The position numbers and the translations under genes were made by a program. A stretch of DNA of 64,000 nucleotides from DASQPR01 sp963727415 (lineage in GTDB: Bacteria > Actinomycetota > Actinomycetes > Mycobacteriales > Micromonosporaceae): positions 1,612,001 through 1,676,000 of the forward strand of contig CAVSGF010000002.1 in the NCBI GenBank assembly GCA_963727415.1, given 5' to 3'. Shown here in pieces: positions 25,902-35,446 of this stretch (position 1 is the stretch's first letter; each line of letters starts with the position of its first letter). Below the pieces are notes generated by a model. The model did not search any database. It was not told where the DNA came from and worked only from the letters and a program-made list of their open reading frames with translations.

Positions 25902-26933
25902 GTGGCGCGAGAGAAGATCACCCTCGCCACCGTCGCGGCCGACGCGGGCGTCTCGAAGTCGACCGTGTCGCTGGTGGTGCGCGAGAGTCCCCTGGTCTCC
26001 GATGAGACCCGCGCCGCCGTCCTCGCATCCATCGAGCGGCTGGGATATGTGTACAACCGGGCCGCGGCCGGCCTGCGCAGCAAGCGAACCGGCACCATCG
26101 GACTGATCGTGTCGTCGATCGCCAACCTGTTCTTCGCCGAGGCGGTCAACGGCGCCGAGGCTCGCGTGCGGGCGGCAAGCTCGACGCTTCTGTTCACGCA
26201 GCACTCGGAGTCGATCGCGGCGCAGCGCCGGCAGATCGAGATCATGCTGGAAAGCCGGGTGGCCGGGGTCCTGCTGGTTCCGGCTCACGGCACGCCCCCT
26301 GAGCAGGTCGAGCGGCTGCGCGCGGCGGGTGTGCCGGTGGCGGTCCTGACCCGCCGGGTCGGCATCGCCGGCGTGCCGTACATCGGCTCCGACAACCGCG
26401 CCGGCGGCCGGCGTGCGGGCGAACACCTTCTGGACCATGGCAGCCGGCAGATCGCGTTCGTCGGCGGCGTCAAGGACTCCTCGCCCTATCAGGAACGAGA
26501 GGAGGGCCTGATCGCCGCCGTCGCGATGAGCGGGTCCGGCGCCGAGACGCGTTCCTACCCGTCGCCGCCCACTCGCGAGGCCGGCTACGAAGCGGTGCGC
26601 GAACTCCTCAAGCACGGGAAGGAGCGGCCGGACGCGATCTTCGCGTACAACGACAACATCGCCTCCGGAGTCATGGCCGCGGTCACCGACAGCGGGATGC
26701 GGGTGGGCGTCGACGTTAGAGTGATCGGCTTCGATGACATAGCGGCGTCCCGCTACATGATTCCCGCATTGACCACAGTGAACTCCCGCCCGGGACTGAT
26801 CGGCACCCTCGCGGTCGAAACGCTGTTCCGGTTGATGGACGACCCGGGGACCGACCATGACGTCGTGGTCCCGAACTCTCTGTCCGTACGCGCATCGTGC
26901 GGATGTTCGTACGAAGGGACGGACGAGTCGTGA
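25902..26933 (+). CDS. LacI-family transcriptional regulator
   Basis: The GTG preceded by AAGGAG at 7-nt spacing gives 343 residues; upstream in-frame starts lack such a site. The N-terminal HTH ITLATVAADAGVSKSTVSLVV and hinge GYVYNRAAAGLRSKRTGTIGL are typical, followed by a periplasmic-binding-protein-like sugar domain with DAIFAYNDNIASGVM and VIGFDDIAASRYMIPALTTV. It is the first gene of the catabolic operon: its stop overlaps the next start (GTGA). It probably represses this operon and perhaps the divergent GMC gene in the absence of a sugar-derived inducer. Confidence 0.95.
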   Translation: MAREKITLATVAADAGVSKSTVSLVVRESPLVSDETRAAVLASIERLGYVYNRAAAGLRSKRTGTIGLIVSSIANLFFAEAVNGAEARVRAASSTLLFTQHSESIAAQRRQIEIMLESRVAGVLLVPAHGTPPEQVERLRAAGVPVAVLTRRVGIAGVPYIGSDNRAGGRRAGEHLLDHGSRQIAFVGGVKDSSPYQEREEGLIAAVAMSGSGAETRSYPSPPTREAGYEAVRELLKHGKERPDAIFAYNDNIASGVMAAVTDSGMRVGVDVRVIGFDDIAASRYMIPALTTVNSRPGLIGTLAVETLFRLMDDPGTDHDVVVPNSLSVRASCGCSYEGTDES

Positions 26934-27943
26934 AGTGGGCTCTGATCGGGGCGAGTGATATCGCGGCCACTCGCATGATTCCGGCCATGCGCGCCGTGGG
27001 CCAGGACGCCATGGGCGTGATGAGCTCAAACGAGCAGCGGGCCCGCGCGTACGCGCAGGCGAACGGATTGTCGCGCGCCACCACCGACCTCGACGAGTTG
27101 CTGAATTGGGACTGCGACGCGGTCTACATCAGCACGACCAACCAGCTCCACGCTCAAGCGGCCATCCGGTCGGCCGCGGCGGGGAAACATGTGCTCTGCG
27201 AGAAGCCACTCGCGATGTCGATAGCCGACGCGAGAGAGATCATCGACGCCTGCCAAGCGAGCGACGTGGTCCTGGGCACCAACCACCATCTCAGGAACTC
27301 GGCGGTCATCTCACGCGTTCGAGACCTGGTCCAGGGCGGCGACATCGGTGAACTGAGAGCCGTGCGCGTGCACCATGCGGTCTACCTGCCCGAACGGCTT
27401 CGCGGGTGGCGCCTGACGGACCCGGCCGCCGGTGGCGGGGTGATCCTCGACATCGTCGTGCACGACGCCGACACGCTGAGGTTCGTCACCGGCCGGGAGA
27501 TCATCTCGGTATCGGCCGTGGCGGAGCGGCAGCACCTGTCCAAAGACGGCGTCGAAGACACGGCGATCTGCGGCCTCGTCCTCGACGGCGGTGCCGTGGG
27601 GATGACCCACGAGTCATTCGTGGTCCCGCACGCCTACACCGCGCTGGAACTTCACGGCAGCGGTGGGTCGATCTATGGCGCGGGGCTGCTGACACAGGAT
27701 CCGGTCGGAGAGATCCGGCTTCGCCGCGACGGCGTGGAGACGGCCGTCGTCGTTGGCGAGCGACCGGACTTGTACCAGGTCGGGCTCAGCGCCTTCGAAC
27801 GGGCGGTCGGGGGAGACGGATTGCCCAATTGCACCGGCGAGGACGGGCTTGCCTCCGTGGCCGTCGCGCTCGCCGCCCAGCGCTCTGCGCGGCTACGGCG
27901 AACCGTCGACGTGAGCGAGATCCTCACCGGGAGCGCCCGATGA
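26930..27943 (+). CDS. Gfo/Idh/MocA-family NAD(P)-dependent oxidoreductase
   Basis: The GTG overlapping the LacI stop gives 337 residues. VKWALIGASDIAATRMIPAM is the Rossmann N-terminus (a GASDIA variant of GxGxxG), HVLCEKPLAMS contains the catalytic EKP lysine, and the GGGVILDIVVHDADTLRFVTG segment carries the D...H pair of the second domain. Members oxidise or reduce sugars, inositols or uronates. Here it could replace the missing KduD step or act on a 3-keto intermediate made by a GMC enzyme. The next gene's ATG overlaps its stop. Confidence 0.92.
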   Translation: MKWALIGASDIAATRMIPAMRAVGQDAMGVMSSNEQRARAYAQANGLSRATTDLDELLNWDCDAVYISTTNQLHAQAAIRSAAAGKHVLCEKPLAMSIADAREIIDACQASDVVLGTNHHLRNSAVISRVRDLVQGGDIGELRAVRVHHAVYLPERLRGWRLTDPAAGGGVILDIVVHDADTLRFVTGREIISVSAVAERQHLSKDGVEDTAICGLVLDGGAVGMTHESFVVPHAYTALELHGSGGSIYGAGLLTQDPVGEIRLRRDGVETAVVVGERPDLYQVGLSAFERAVGGDGLPNCTGEDGLASVAVALAAQRSARLRRTVDVSEILTGSAR

Positions 27944-29571
27944 TCCGCCCCAGGCGCACAAGCAAGGCCGTAGCCGTTCTCAGCGCGGCGCAAGCCGTCG
28001 CGCTCATCCCGGACTACGCGACCGTCACGGTCTCCTCGTCTTCGGCGCTCGGCTGCCCGGACGCGGTGCTGAAGGCGCTCGGCGAGGTGCACCGGCAGAC
28101 CGGATCCCCCAAGGATCTCACTACCGTTCACCCGATCGCGGCCGGAGACATGTACGGCGTACAGGGCATCGACCACATCGCGGCACCAACGCTGCTCAAG
28201 GCGGTCATCGCGGGGTCATACCCCAGCGGTCCCTCCCATATGGAGCCCCCTCTGATCTGGCGGCGCATCACCGACAACAACGTCGAAGCGTGGAACCTGC
28301 CCAGCGGTGTGCTCTACCAGCAGCACCGGGCCGGCGCGACCGGCCAGCCCGCGGTGATCACGACGGTCGGGCTCGACACGTTCATCGATCCGCGCCGTGA
28401 GGGCGGAGCGCTCAACGATGGCACCCCTCGTGACTACGTCGAGGTGGTGCGGCTCAAGGGGCGTGAATACCTCTCGTTCCCGGCGATCAAGCCCGACGTC
28501 GCGATCATCCGGGCCACCACCGCGGACGAGCACGGCAACCTCACCTACGAGCACGAGGGATCGCCGCTGGGTGCGCTGGACCAGGCGTACGCGGCGCACA
28601 ACAACGGCGGCCTGGTCATCGCGCAGGTCAAGCGCATCGTCAAGGCGGGCACGATTCCGCCGCAGAGCGTGCGCGTGCCCGGCATTCTCGTCGACGTGGT
28701 CGTGCTGGCGCCCGACCAGTTGCAGACCACTCAGACGGTTTACGACCCCGCGCTCTCCGGTGAGATCTTCGCCCCCGATGAGCGGATCGAACTGCTGGAG
28801 TTCGGCCTGGAGAAGGTCATCGCGCGGCGGGCGGCCATGGAACTGCGGCCCGGCTGGATCGTCAACCTGGGCTTCGGCATCTCGGCCGGCGTGCCGCGAG
28901 TCCTCAACGAGGAGGGCCACGGTGATGCCGTCACCTGGGTGATCGAACAAGGGCCGGTGGGTGGTTTCCCGCTTACCGGCTTCGCGTTCGGCTGCGCGTT
29001 GAATCCGGACGCGATCGTGCCGAGCGCCGACCAGTTCACACTCCTTCAGGGAGGCGGCATCGACGCGGCGCTGCTGTCGTTTCTCGAAATCGACTGCGGT
29101 GGCAACGTCAACGTGTCATACCTGCCGTCTCGGCCGCACGTCACCGCCGGCGTCGGCGGGTTCGCCGACATCGTCAACGGATCTCCTCGCATCGTGTTCG
29201 CCGGCCACTTCACCGTCGGCGCCAAGGACATCGGCATCTCGCCGGCAGGACTTGAGATCCGCACGGATGGCAAGACCTCCAAGCTCGCGGCGGACGTTGC
29301 CCGGGTCACGTTCTCGGGCAAACAGGCGCTGGCAGCCGGGAAGAAGGTCGTTTACGTCACTGAGCGCGCGGTTATGGAACTGCGCCCCGAAGGCGTGACC
29401 GTGACCGAGATCGCGCCCGGCGTTGACCTTGGGCGCGACGTTCTCGGCCGCGCCGGATTCCCACTGCGGGTCTCGGACGAGCTCAAGCTGATGGACGCCG
29501 CGCTGTTCGATCCTCGCCCGATGGGCCTGGCCCTCTCGCAAGACGAGGTCGTGGGGGAGGGGTCGAAATGA
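27940..29571 (+). CDS. Fused-subunit acyl-CoA:carboxylate CoA-transferase
   Basis: 543 residues with alpha and beta CoA-transferase domains in one chain, as in propionate CoA-transferase/YdiF. The N-terminal half has IPDYATVTVSSSSALGCPD and ATTADEHGNLTYEHEG; the second half has NLGFGISAGVPRVLNEEG, and VIEQGPVGGFP is the catalytic glutamate motif. It moves CoA from a donor such as acetyl-CoA to an organic acid, activating it without ATP. ATGA overlaps join it to the Gfo/Idh gene upstream and the enoyl-CoA hydratase downstream, so the acid it activates is presumably the hydratase's substrate after dehydrogenation or directly an unsaturated acid. Confidence 0.92.
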   Translation: MIRPRRTSKAVAVLSAAQAVALIPDYATVTVSSSSALGCPDAVLKALGEVHRQTGSPKDLTTVHPIAAGDMYGVQGIDHIAAPTLLKAVIAGSYPSGPSHMEPPLIWRRITDNNVEAWNLPSGVLYQQHRAGATGQPAVITTVGLDTFIDPRREGGALNDGTPRDYVEVVRLKGREYLSFPAIKPDVAIIRATTADEHGNLTYEHEGSPLGALDQAYAAHNNGGLVIAQVKRIVKAGTIPPQSVRVPGILVDVVVLAPDQLQTTQTVYDPALSGEIFAPDERIELLEFGLEKVIARRAAMELRPGWIVNLGFGISAGVPRVLNEEGHGDAVTWVIEQGPVGGFPLTGFAFGCALNPDAIVPSADQFTLLQGGGIDAALLSFLEIDCGGNVNVSYLPSRPHVTAGVGGFADIVNGSPRIVFAGHFTVGAKDIGISPAGLEIRTDGKTSKLAADVARVTFSGKQALAAGKKVVYVTERAVMELRPEGVTVTEIAPGVDLGRDVLGRAGFPLRVSDELKLMDAALFDPRPMGLALSQDEVVGEGSK

Positions 29572-30338
29572 GCGTCCTTGTCGAGACCGCCGGCTACGTG
29601 GCGACCGTGACCCTCAACCGGCCCGACAAACGCAACGCGCTCACGCTCGGCATGCTGCGCAGCGTCGGTTCGGCGTTCGAGGCCCTGGGCGAGGACGACG
29701 GCGTTCGCGTGATCGTGCTCCGGGGGACTGGTCCGTCGTTCTGTGTGGGCGCCGACGTGCTCGAATTCGTCGAACACGACGCCAATTCGGCGCGTCGTGC
29801 GTGGGTCGCGGTCGGTCACCGGGTGACCAGCACGATCGCGCAGGTGCCGCAACCGACCGTTGCCGCGATTGCGGGGCACGCCGTCGGGGGCGGGCTGGAA
29901 CTCGCTCTCGCCTGCGACTTCCGCGTTGCGGCGACGTCCGCGCGTCTCGGACTTCCCGAAGTCGGCATCGGCACGTTGCCCGGGTGGGGCGGCTCGGCAC
30001 GGCTGGCCGCGGCCGTCGGACCGGCGAGGGCCAAGGAGATGGTGCTGCTCGCCGAGACCATCGACGGAACTCGCTCCGCCCAGATCGGCTTGGCCAGCCA
30101 CGCAGTCGCGCCCGAAGACCTCGACAGCGCGGTTGACGCGCTAGCGCAGCGGCTGGCTGCGCAGCCGGCAGTGGCGGTTCAGCTGGCCAAGCAGGTGATG
30201 TCGGCCCCGATGGCGGGCAGCCATCAGCTCATGACGTTCGAGTCCCTCGCCGGAGCGCTCTCGGTTGGCACCGAGGATCTCCACGAAGGCGTTCGCGCCT
30301 TCCGGGAGAAGCGGACACCGCGGTTCAAAGGACGGTAA
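29568..30338 (+). CDS. Enoyl-CoA hydratase/isomerase family protein
   Basis: 256 residues of crotonase fold: VTLNRPDKRNALTLGML, FCVGADVLEF (oxyanion-hole Gly region), AAIAGHAVGGGLELALACDFRVA and LGLPEVGIGTLPGWGGSARL. The second catalytic Glu position (LPEVGIGTLPGWGG) is conserved; the first hydratase Glu is less clear, so hydratase, isomerase and hydratase/lyase activities all remain possible. It starts inside the CoA-transferase stop (ATGA) and ends 2 bp before the aldehyde dehydrogenase gene. In ferulate catabolism a crotonase of this type cleaves a hydroxyacyl-CoA to an aldehyde, which would fit the neighbours. Confidence 0.9.
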   Translation: MSVLVETAGYVATVTLNRPDKRNALTLGMLRSVGSAFEALGEDDGVRVIVLRGTGPSFCVGADVLEFVEHDANSARRAWVAVGHRVTSTIAQVPQPTVAAIAGHAVGGGLELALACDFRVAATSARLGLPEVGIGTLPGWGGSARLAAAVGPARAKEMVLLAETIDGTRSAQIGLASHAVAPEDLDSAVDALAQRLAAQPAVAVQLAKQVMSAPMAGSHQLMTFESLAGALSVGTEDLHEGVRAFREKRTPRFKGR

Positions 30339-30340
30339 TT

Positions 30341-31823
30341 GTGATCAATACCACCACATATCAGATGCTGGTCGACGGCGAGTCCGTCGCCTCGCAAACG
30401 GGAGACGTGTTCGAGCGGGTCAGCCCCGCTCACGACGTCGCCGTGGGTACGTATCCACGCGGCAGCAGGTCCGACGCAGACCGCGCGGTCGCGGCGGCGC
30501 GGTCCGCGTTCGACAACGGACCGTGGCCCCGATGGTCGGGCGCCCAGCGTGCCCGGATCCTTCGGCGGGTTGCGGACTTCATCGAGCGCGACCTCGAATC
30601 GCTGGCTCGCATCGAGACGCTGGAGAGCGGTAAGCCGATCTCGCAGGCCCGCGGCGAGGTCGCCGCGACCGCCGAGTTGTGGTACTACGCGGCAACGCTG
30701 GCGCAGCACGCCTACGGCGACAGCCACAATGCGATCGGCGAGCAGTACCTCGGGGTCGTCCTCCGGGAGCCGGTGGGTGTCGTCGGCATGATCACCCCGT
30801 GGAACTTTCCTCTGCTCATCGTGAGCCAGAAGCTGCCATTCGCCCTGGCGGTGGGCTGCACCGCGGTGGTGAAGCCGGCCGAACTCACGCCGGGCACGAC
30901 CATCCGCCTGGCGGAGTTGTGCCGTGAGGCGGGCATGCCGCCGGGAGTCGTCAACGTGATCACCGGGTCCGGCCGCGAAGTCGGGCGCCCGCCTCGCCGA
31001 GCACCCGGCGGTCGACATGATCACTTTCACCGGATCGACGGAAGTGGGCAAACGCATCATGGCGTCGGCCGCGTCGACGGTGAAGAAGGTCGAGTTGGAA
31101 CTCGGCGGCAAGAACCCGCAGATCGTCATGGCGGACGCCAACCTCGATCGAGCCGTGGACGCGGTGGTCTTCGGCGTCTACTTCAACCAGGGCGAGTGCT
31201 GCAACAGCGCCAGCCGCCTCCTGGTCCAGGAGGGCATCGCCGACGAGTTCGTCGACCGTGTGGTCGAGCGCGCTCGCGCGGTGCGGGTCGGCGATCCGCT
31301 CGACGATGACACCCTGGTCGGGGCGATCGCGAGCGCTGAGCAGTTCGAGCAGATCCATTCGCTGGTAGCCGGTGGCGCGGCCGGTGGCGCGGCGCTGCTT
31401 CTCGGTGGCGACCGGCTGGACTCGGAAACCGGCCGCTTCTTCCAGCCGACGGTGTTCGACCATGTGACGACCGAGATGCCGATCGCGCGCGAGGAGATCT
31501 TCGGGCCGGTGCTGTCCACCCTGCGGTTCTCTGATATCGAGCACGCGGTTCAGATCGCCAACGCGACCGTCTACGGCCTGTCCGCCGGCATCTGGACCCA
31601 GGACATCGACCACGCGATGACGTTCGCACGCCGGGTCAAGGCGGGAACCGTGTGGGTCAACTGCTGGATGGACGGATTCCCGGAGCTGAGCTTCGGCGGC
31701 TACAAGGAAAGCGGCCTCGGCCGGGAACTCGGCCGGGCCGCCATCGACGAGTTCACCGAGCTCAAGACGATCACCATCCACTCGGGCGGGCGTACGTCGT
31801 GGATCGACGGCAGCGCGCTATGA
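30341..31823 (+). pseudogene. Aldehyde dehydrogenase with one frameshift
   Basis: A GTG start after AAAGGACGG gives MINTTTYQMLVDGESV. The first frame carries VGVVGMITPWNFPLLI and the NAD-binding VVKPAELTPGTTIRLAEL, but runs off after GSGREVG near 30985. The remaining two-thirds continue one base out of phase from ARLAEHPAVDMITFTGSTEVG: VELELGGKNPQ (catalytic Glu), FNQGECC (catalytic Cys) and EEIFGPVLS. Removing one base at about 30986 (GGGCGCC) restores about 493 residues, a normal length. All active-site residues are intact and the stop still overlaps the next ATG, so a recent mutation or sequencing error is likely. Probable role: oxidation of an aldehyde to its acid. Confidence 0.9.
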
Positions 31824-32950
31824 ACGGCCTCGACGTACCCGCGGACGTTCGTCAGACGGCGAGCGCGGCCATGGCGGTCGCGGCGGCGAAGGTCGAGCGC
31901 CTTGTCACCACGCATCCGGACCACCTGCCGCTGTACACAAGCAACGGCAAGTGGAAGCACAACGACGACGCATGGACGAACTGGTGTGAAGGCTTCCCTG
32001 CGGGGATGATGTGGATCTTCGAGCGCCAGGTGAATTCGCAGGTCTGGCTTCCCCGCGCCGCGCACTACTCCGGTCTCCTGCGGGGCCGCGAGCACGACCG
32101 CGACGTGCACGATCTCGGTTTCACGTTCTGGCACTCGTGGCGGCCCTGGTACCACAAGACCGGCGACGAGCAGATCGAAGAGGTGGTCGTTCAGGCCGGG
32201 CGGACCATGGGCCTGCGTTTTCATGAGAAGGCCGGCTTGCTGCGCTCGTTTCTGGCGGAGGACAGCACGTTCATCGACATCATGATGAACGTCGGGATCA
32301 TCTTCCACGCCGCCCGGCAGACCGGCGACGACGACCTGTTCCGCAAGGCCCGCACCCACTGCCTCACCACGCGTCGATTCATGGTGCGCGGCGACGGCAG
32401 CACCTCGCATGAGGGGGTCTTCGACCTTGAAACCGGGCAGTTCCTGAGCCAGACCACGCAGCAGGGCTACCGGGACGACTCCTCATGGGCCCGGGGCCAG
32501 GCGTGGGCGCTGTACGGCTTCGGGACGGTCTTCGCCCACACCGGCGACGAACGCTTCCTGGCTACGGCCCAGGCATGCGCGGACTTCTATATCGAGCGAA
32601 CCGGCGACAGATTCGTGCCGCCCAACGATTGGGAAGAGCCCAATCCGGCCCTTCCGTATGAGAGCTCCGCGGCCGCGATCACGGCCAGCGGATTGCTGCA
32701 GCTGTCGGCACTGGTTGATTCCGACCAATCGGACAGATACGCAGCGTACGCGTTCGACATCATCCGAACGCTGTCAGGACCCAGATTCTTGGCCTCGTCT
32801 GACCATGAGTGGGACGGCATCCTCAAGCACGGCAGTTATCACGAGACCAAGAACCTGGGAGTCGATGAGAGCGTGATGTGGGGCGACTACTTCTTCGTCG
32901 AAGCGCTCGACAAGGTGCTCGGCGGTCCACTCATCTCCACACTGCGCTGA
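31820..32950 (+). CDS. GH88 unsaturated glucuronyl hydrolase
   Basis: The ATG overlapping the upstream stop gives 376 residues of an alpha/alpha barrel. The unsaturated glucuronyl hydrolase motifs are present: WTNWCEGFPAGMMW, HDLGFTFWHSW (first catalytic-site Asp), STFIDIMMNVGIIFHAA (second Asp), HEGVFDLETG, WARGQAWALYGF and the late WDGILKHGSYH...VMWGDYFF. No signal peptide, so it acts in the cytoplasm on imported unsaturated uronyl oligosaccharides or glycosides, hydrating the 4,5-double bond to release 4-deoxy-5-keto-uronate. KDG kinase and KDPG aldolase later in the operon would process its product, but KduI and KduD are not seen. Confidence 0.92.
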   Translation: MNGLDVPADVRQTASAAMAVAAAKVERLVTTHPDHLPLYTSNGKWKHNDDAWTNWCEGFPAGMMWIFERQVNSQVWLPRAAHYSGLLRGREHDRDVHDLGFTFWHSWRPWYHKTGDEQIEEVVVQAGRTMGLRFHEKAGLLRSFLAEDSTFIDIMMNVGIIFHAARQTGDDDLFRKARTHCLTTRRFMVRGDGSTSHEGVFDLETGQFLSQTTQQGYRDDSSWARGQAWALYGFGTVFAHTGDERFLATAQACADFYIERTGDRFVPPNDWEEPNPALPYESSAAAITASGLLQLSALVDSDQSDRYAAYAFDIIRTLSGPRFLASSDHEWDGILKHGSYHETKNLGVDESVMWGDYFFVEALDKVLGGPLISTLR

Positions 32951-33005
32951 TGTTTCCACCCCATTCGCCACTCGCAGTGCAGCGGCGACGACTCCTAGGA
33001 GAATA

Positions 33006-34304
33006 ATGCCAAACATCAGTAGGAAGGCCGCGCTACTCGCCGCGGTCACCGCAGGTGCACTCCTGCTCGCCGGGTGCGGCGGCGGGTCCGCCGCGACGCC
33101 CGCGCCCATCTCGTCCGGTCCTGCCACCGGCAAGGCCGAGGTGTTCTCATGGTGGACATCGGGCTCCGAGAGTGCCGCGCTGAAGTCCCTGTTCGATGCT
33201 ACCAAGGCGGCCAACCCCAACCTCGACCTGATCAACGCCGCGGTCGCCGGCGGCGCCGGAACCAACGCGAAGCAGGTGCTGGCCACCCGGCTGGGCGGCG
33301 GTGACGTCCCGGAGACCTGGCAGACCCACCCGGGTGGCGAACTGGGTGACTACGTCTCGCAGGGCGTGGTGTCCGATCTTTCGGGGCTGTACGCGTCCGA
33401 GGGCTGGGACAAGGTGGTGCCGAAGGCGCTTATCGACAGCATGACCTACAACGGGAAGATCTACGCCGCATTGACCGGCGTTCACCGCGCGAACGTGTGG
33501 TGGTACAACAAGCCGCTCGTGCAGGGCGCCGGTGTGACCGTTCCGGACAGCGTCACCTGGGACCAGCTCTCCCAGATCGCCGGCCAGCTCAAGGCCAAGG
33601 GCATCACCCCGCTGTGCCTGGGCGACAAGGACATCTGGACCGCCGCGATGGTCGTCGAGGAGACGATCATCGGGGAGATCGGCGCGGACGGCTGGACGTC
33701 GCTGATGAACGGCTCCATGAAGTGGAGCGATCCCAAGGTCGAGGCCGCCGCCGGCAACGCCGTCACGGCTCTCAAGTGGGCGAACGCCGACCACAAGTCC
33801 CAGGACTGGACCGGCGCCGTCACGGAACTGGCCGACGGCAAGTGCGCGTTCAACCTTATGGGCGACTGGGCCTACGGCGAGCTGGTGACCAAGCACCAGA
33901 AGGTCGACGGCACCGATTTCGGATACACCATCCTCGGTGACCCGAACACGTTCGTCACGGTTGGCGACGCGTTCGTCGAGGGCGCCGGAAGCAAGAACCC
34001 CGCGGGCGCGGTGGCCTTCATCAAGGCGCTCATGTCCAAGCAGGGCCAGATCAACTTCAACAAGCTCAAGGGCTCCTCCCCGGTCCGCAACGATGTCGAC
34101 ATCACCCAGCTCGGCGCATACCAGCAGGGCGCCTACAAGACGCTCAACAGCGGAAAGCTGGTGGCATCTCTCGTCCACGGCCAGGCGCTGGTGCCGGCGG
34201 CGGACAGCCAGGCCCTGTCCGACTCGGTGACCCTGCTTGAGGCAAACGGCAACGTGGCGGCCTTCGCCAAGGCCATGGACACCGCATTCGCCCTGAACAA
34301 GTGA
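33006..34304 (+). CDS. Carbohydrate ABC transporter substrate-binding lipoprotein
   Basis: 432 residues with AGGAGAATA before the ATG. A lipoprotein signal ends LLLAGC at Cys24, followed by a Gly/Ala/Ser spacer and the mature domain (EVFSWWTSGSESAALKSLF). The extracellular-solute-binding family 1 fold is indicated by the hydrophobic pattern, VWWYNKPLVQGAG and LMGDWAYGEL. It should capture a sugar or oligosaccharide outside the membrane and deliver it to the two permeases that follow. The ATPase subunit is not in the operon, so a shared MsiK-type ATPase is probable. A strong hairpin follows the gene. Confidence 0.93.
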   Translation: MPNISRKAALLAAVTAGALLLAGCGGGSAATPAPISSGPATGKAEVFSWWTSGSESAALKSLFDATKAANPNLDLINAAVAGGAGTNAKQVLATRLGGGDVPETWQTHPGGELGDYVSQGVVSDLSGLYASEGWDKVVPKALIDSMTYNGKIYAALTGVHRANVWWYNKPLVQGAGVTVPDSVTWDQLSQIAGQLKAKGITPLCLGDKDIWTAAMVVEETIIGEIGADGWTSLMNGSMKWSDPKVEAAAGNAVTALKWANADHKSQDWTGAVTELADGKCAFNLMGDWAYGELVTKHQKVDGTDFGYTILGDPNTFVTVGDAFVEGAGSKNPAGAVAFIKALMSKQGQINFNKLKGSSPVRNDVDITQLGAYQQGAYKTLNSGKLVASLVHGQALVPAADSQALSDSVTLLEANGNVAAFAKAMDTAFALNK

Positions 34305-34321
34305 CCGATTAGTCGCATTCA

Positions 34322-34357
34322 CCGGTGTAGGGCCGCTCAGTGGCGGCCTTACACCGG
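34322..34357 (+). promoter_or_regulatory. Intercistronic hairpin (15-bp stem)
   Basis: CCGGTGTAGGGCCGC pairs with GCGGCCTTACACCGG over a 6-nt loop, with one G-U wobble and no mismatch, 17 bp after the binding-protein stop and 33 bp before the permease start. No U tract follows. Such hairpins between a binding-protein gene and its permeases often protect the upstream mRNA or attenuate downstream transcription, allowing excess binding protein. Confidence 0.8.
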
Positions 34358-34390
34358 CCCAACTCACAGCGGCGAGACCAGGAGCAACCG

Positions 34391-35446
34391 ATGACCCAGT
34401 CCGTGTCCACGCCAACCGTGTCGGCGCCTCGCTCCAGCGCGACGCTGACGCCCGCCCGCAAACCCAGACGGATGCCCAGGGGTCTGCTCTGGTTGCTGCC
34501 CAGCTTCCTGGTCGTGTGCGTGTTCGTGTACGTCTTCATCGCGTACACCGTGGGCGTCTCGATATCGGCGCACTGGCGTGCCGCGCGGCCCGACTTCACC
34601 GTCGCCGATCCGTGGCACGGCGTTTACGACCGACTGCTGCAAACTCCGCGGTTCCAGGCCGATCTGCGCAACACCGTGGTATTCACCGTCCTCTTCCTGG
34701 CGCTGGCGGTTGTCGCGGGTTTCGTCTTCGCGGTACTCGTGCACAACGCGCTTCGGGCCAGGGGATTCTTCCGCTCGGTGTTCCTGTTGCCGTATGCCCT
34801 GTCGTTCATCGTCACCGGGGTGGTGTGGCGGTGGTTGTTCAACCCCGAGTCGGGACTCAATCTTCTGCTGCGCTACTCGGGGGTGTCGGCGGCGTACCAG
34901 CATATGACCGGCTCGTCGCTCAAACCGGGCTGGACCTCGTCACCCGCCGTCGTGGGCGACGTCAGCAAGTTGCTGAACCACGCCCTGCCCGGCACCGACT
35001 TCATTCAGGTGCAGCTGGGCATCCCCCTGGCGCTCGTCGCGGTGGTGCTCGCCGCGTCCTGGCAGCTCATGGGATTTGCCATGGCCATGTTCCTGGCGGG
35101 CCTGGCATCGGTGCCGGAAGAAGTGCTCGAGGCCTCCCAGATCGACGGCGCATCCGGGTTCCGCTACTACCGCTCCATCGTCATACCTCTCATGCGACCA
35201 TTCGCCGTCACCGCCCTCGTCATCCTGGCGCATGTGGCATTCAAAATGTTCGACCTCATTTATGCCATGAGTGGAAGTGGTGTCGGCTTCGCCACTGACA
35301 TGCCTGGAATCTTCGTCTACGAGTCGATCTACAAGGCGTTGCAGCCGAACCTCGGCGCCGCGGCCTCCATCGTCATGCTGATTCTGGTCTGCCTCGTGGT
35401 GGTGCCCTATCTCATCCGAAGCGGAAGGAAGGCCAGCCATGACTGA
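34391..35446 (+). CDS. Carbohydrate ABC transporter permease (MalF-like)
   Basis: The ATG after AGGAG gives 351 residues with six or seven membrane helices, starting LLWLLPSFLVVCVFVYVFIA. The binding-protein-dependent permease signature that contacts the ATPase is EVLEASQIDGASGFRYYRSI (EAA motif). The basic N-terminal tail (about 35 residues) is cytoplasmic. The 3' end overlaps the next permease gene by 8 bp. It forms the heteromeric channel with its partner. Confidence 0.93.
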   Translation: MTQSVSTPTVSAPRSSATLTPARKPRRMPRGLLWLLPSFLVVCVFVYVFIAYTVGVSISAHWRAARPDFTVADPWHGVYDRLLQTPRFQADLRNTVVFTVLFLALAVVAGFVFAVLVHNALRARGFFRSVFLLPYALSFIVTGVVWRWLFNPESGLNLLLRYSGVSAAYQHMTGSSLKPGWTSSPAVVGDVSKLLNHALPGTDFIQVQLGIPLALVAVVLAASWQLMGFAMAMFLAGLASVPEEVLEASQIDGASGFRYYRSIVIPLMRPFAVTALVILAHVAFKMFDLIYAMSGSGVGFATDMPGIFVYESIYKALQPNLGAAASIVMLILVCLVVVPYLIRSGRKASHD

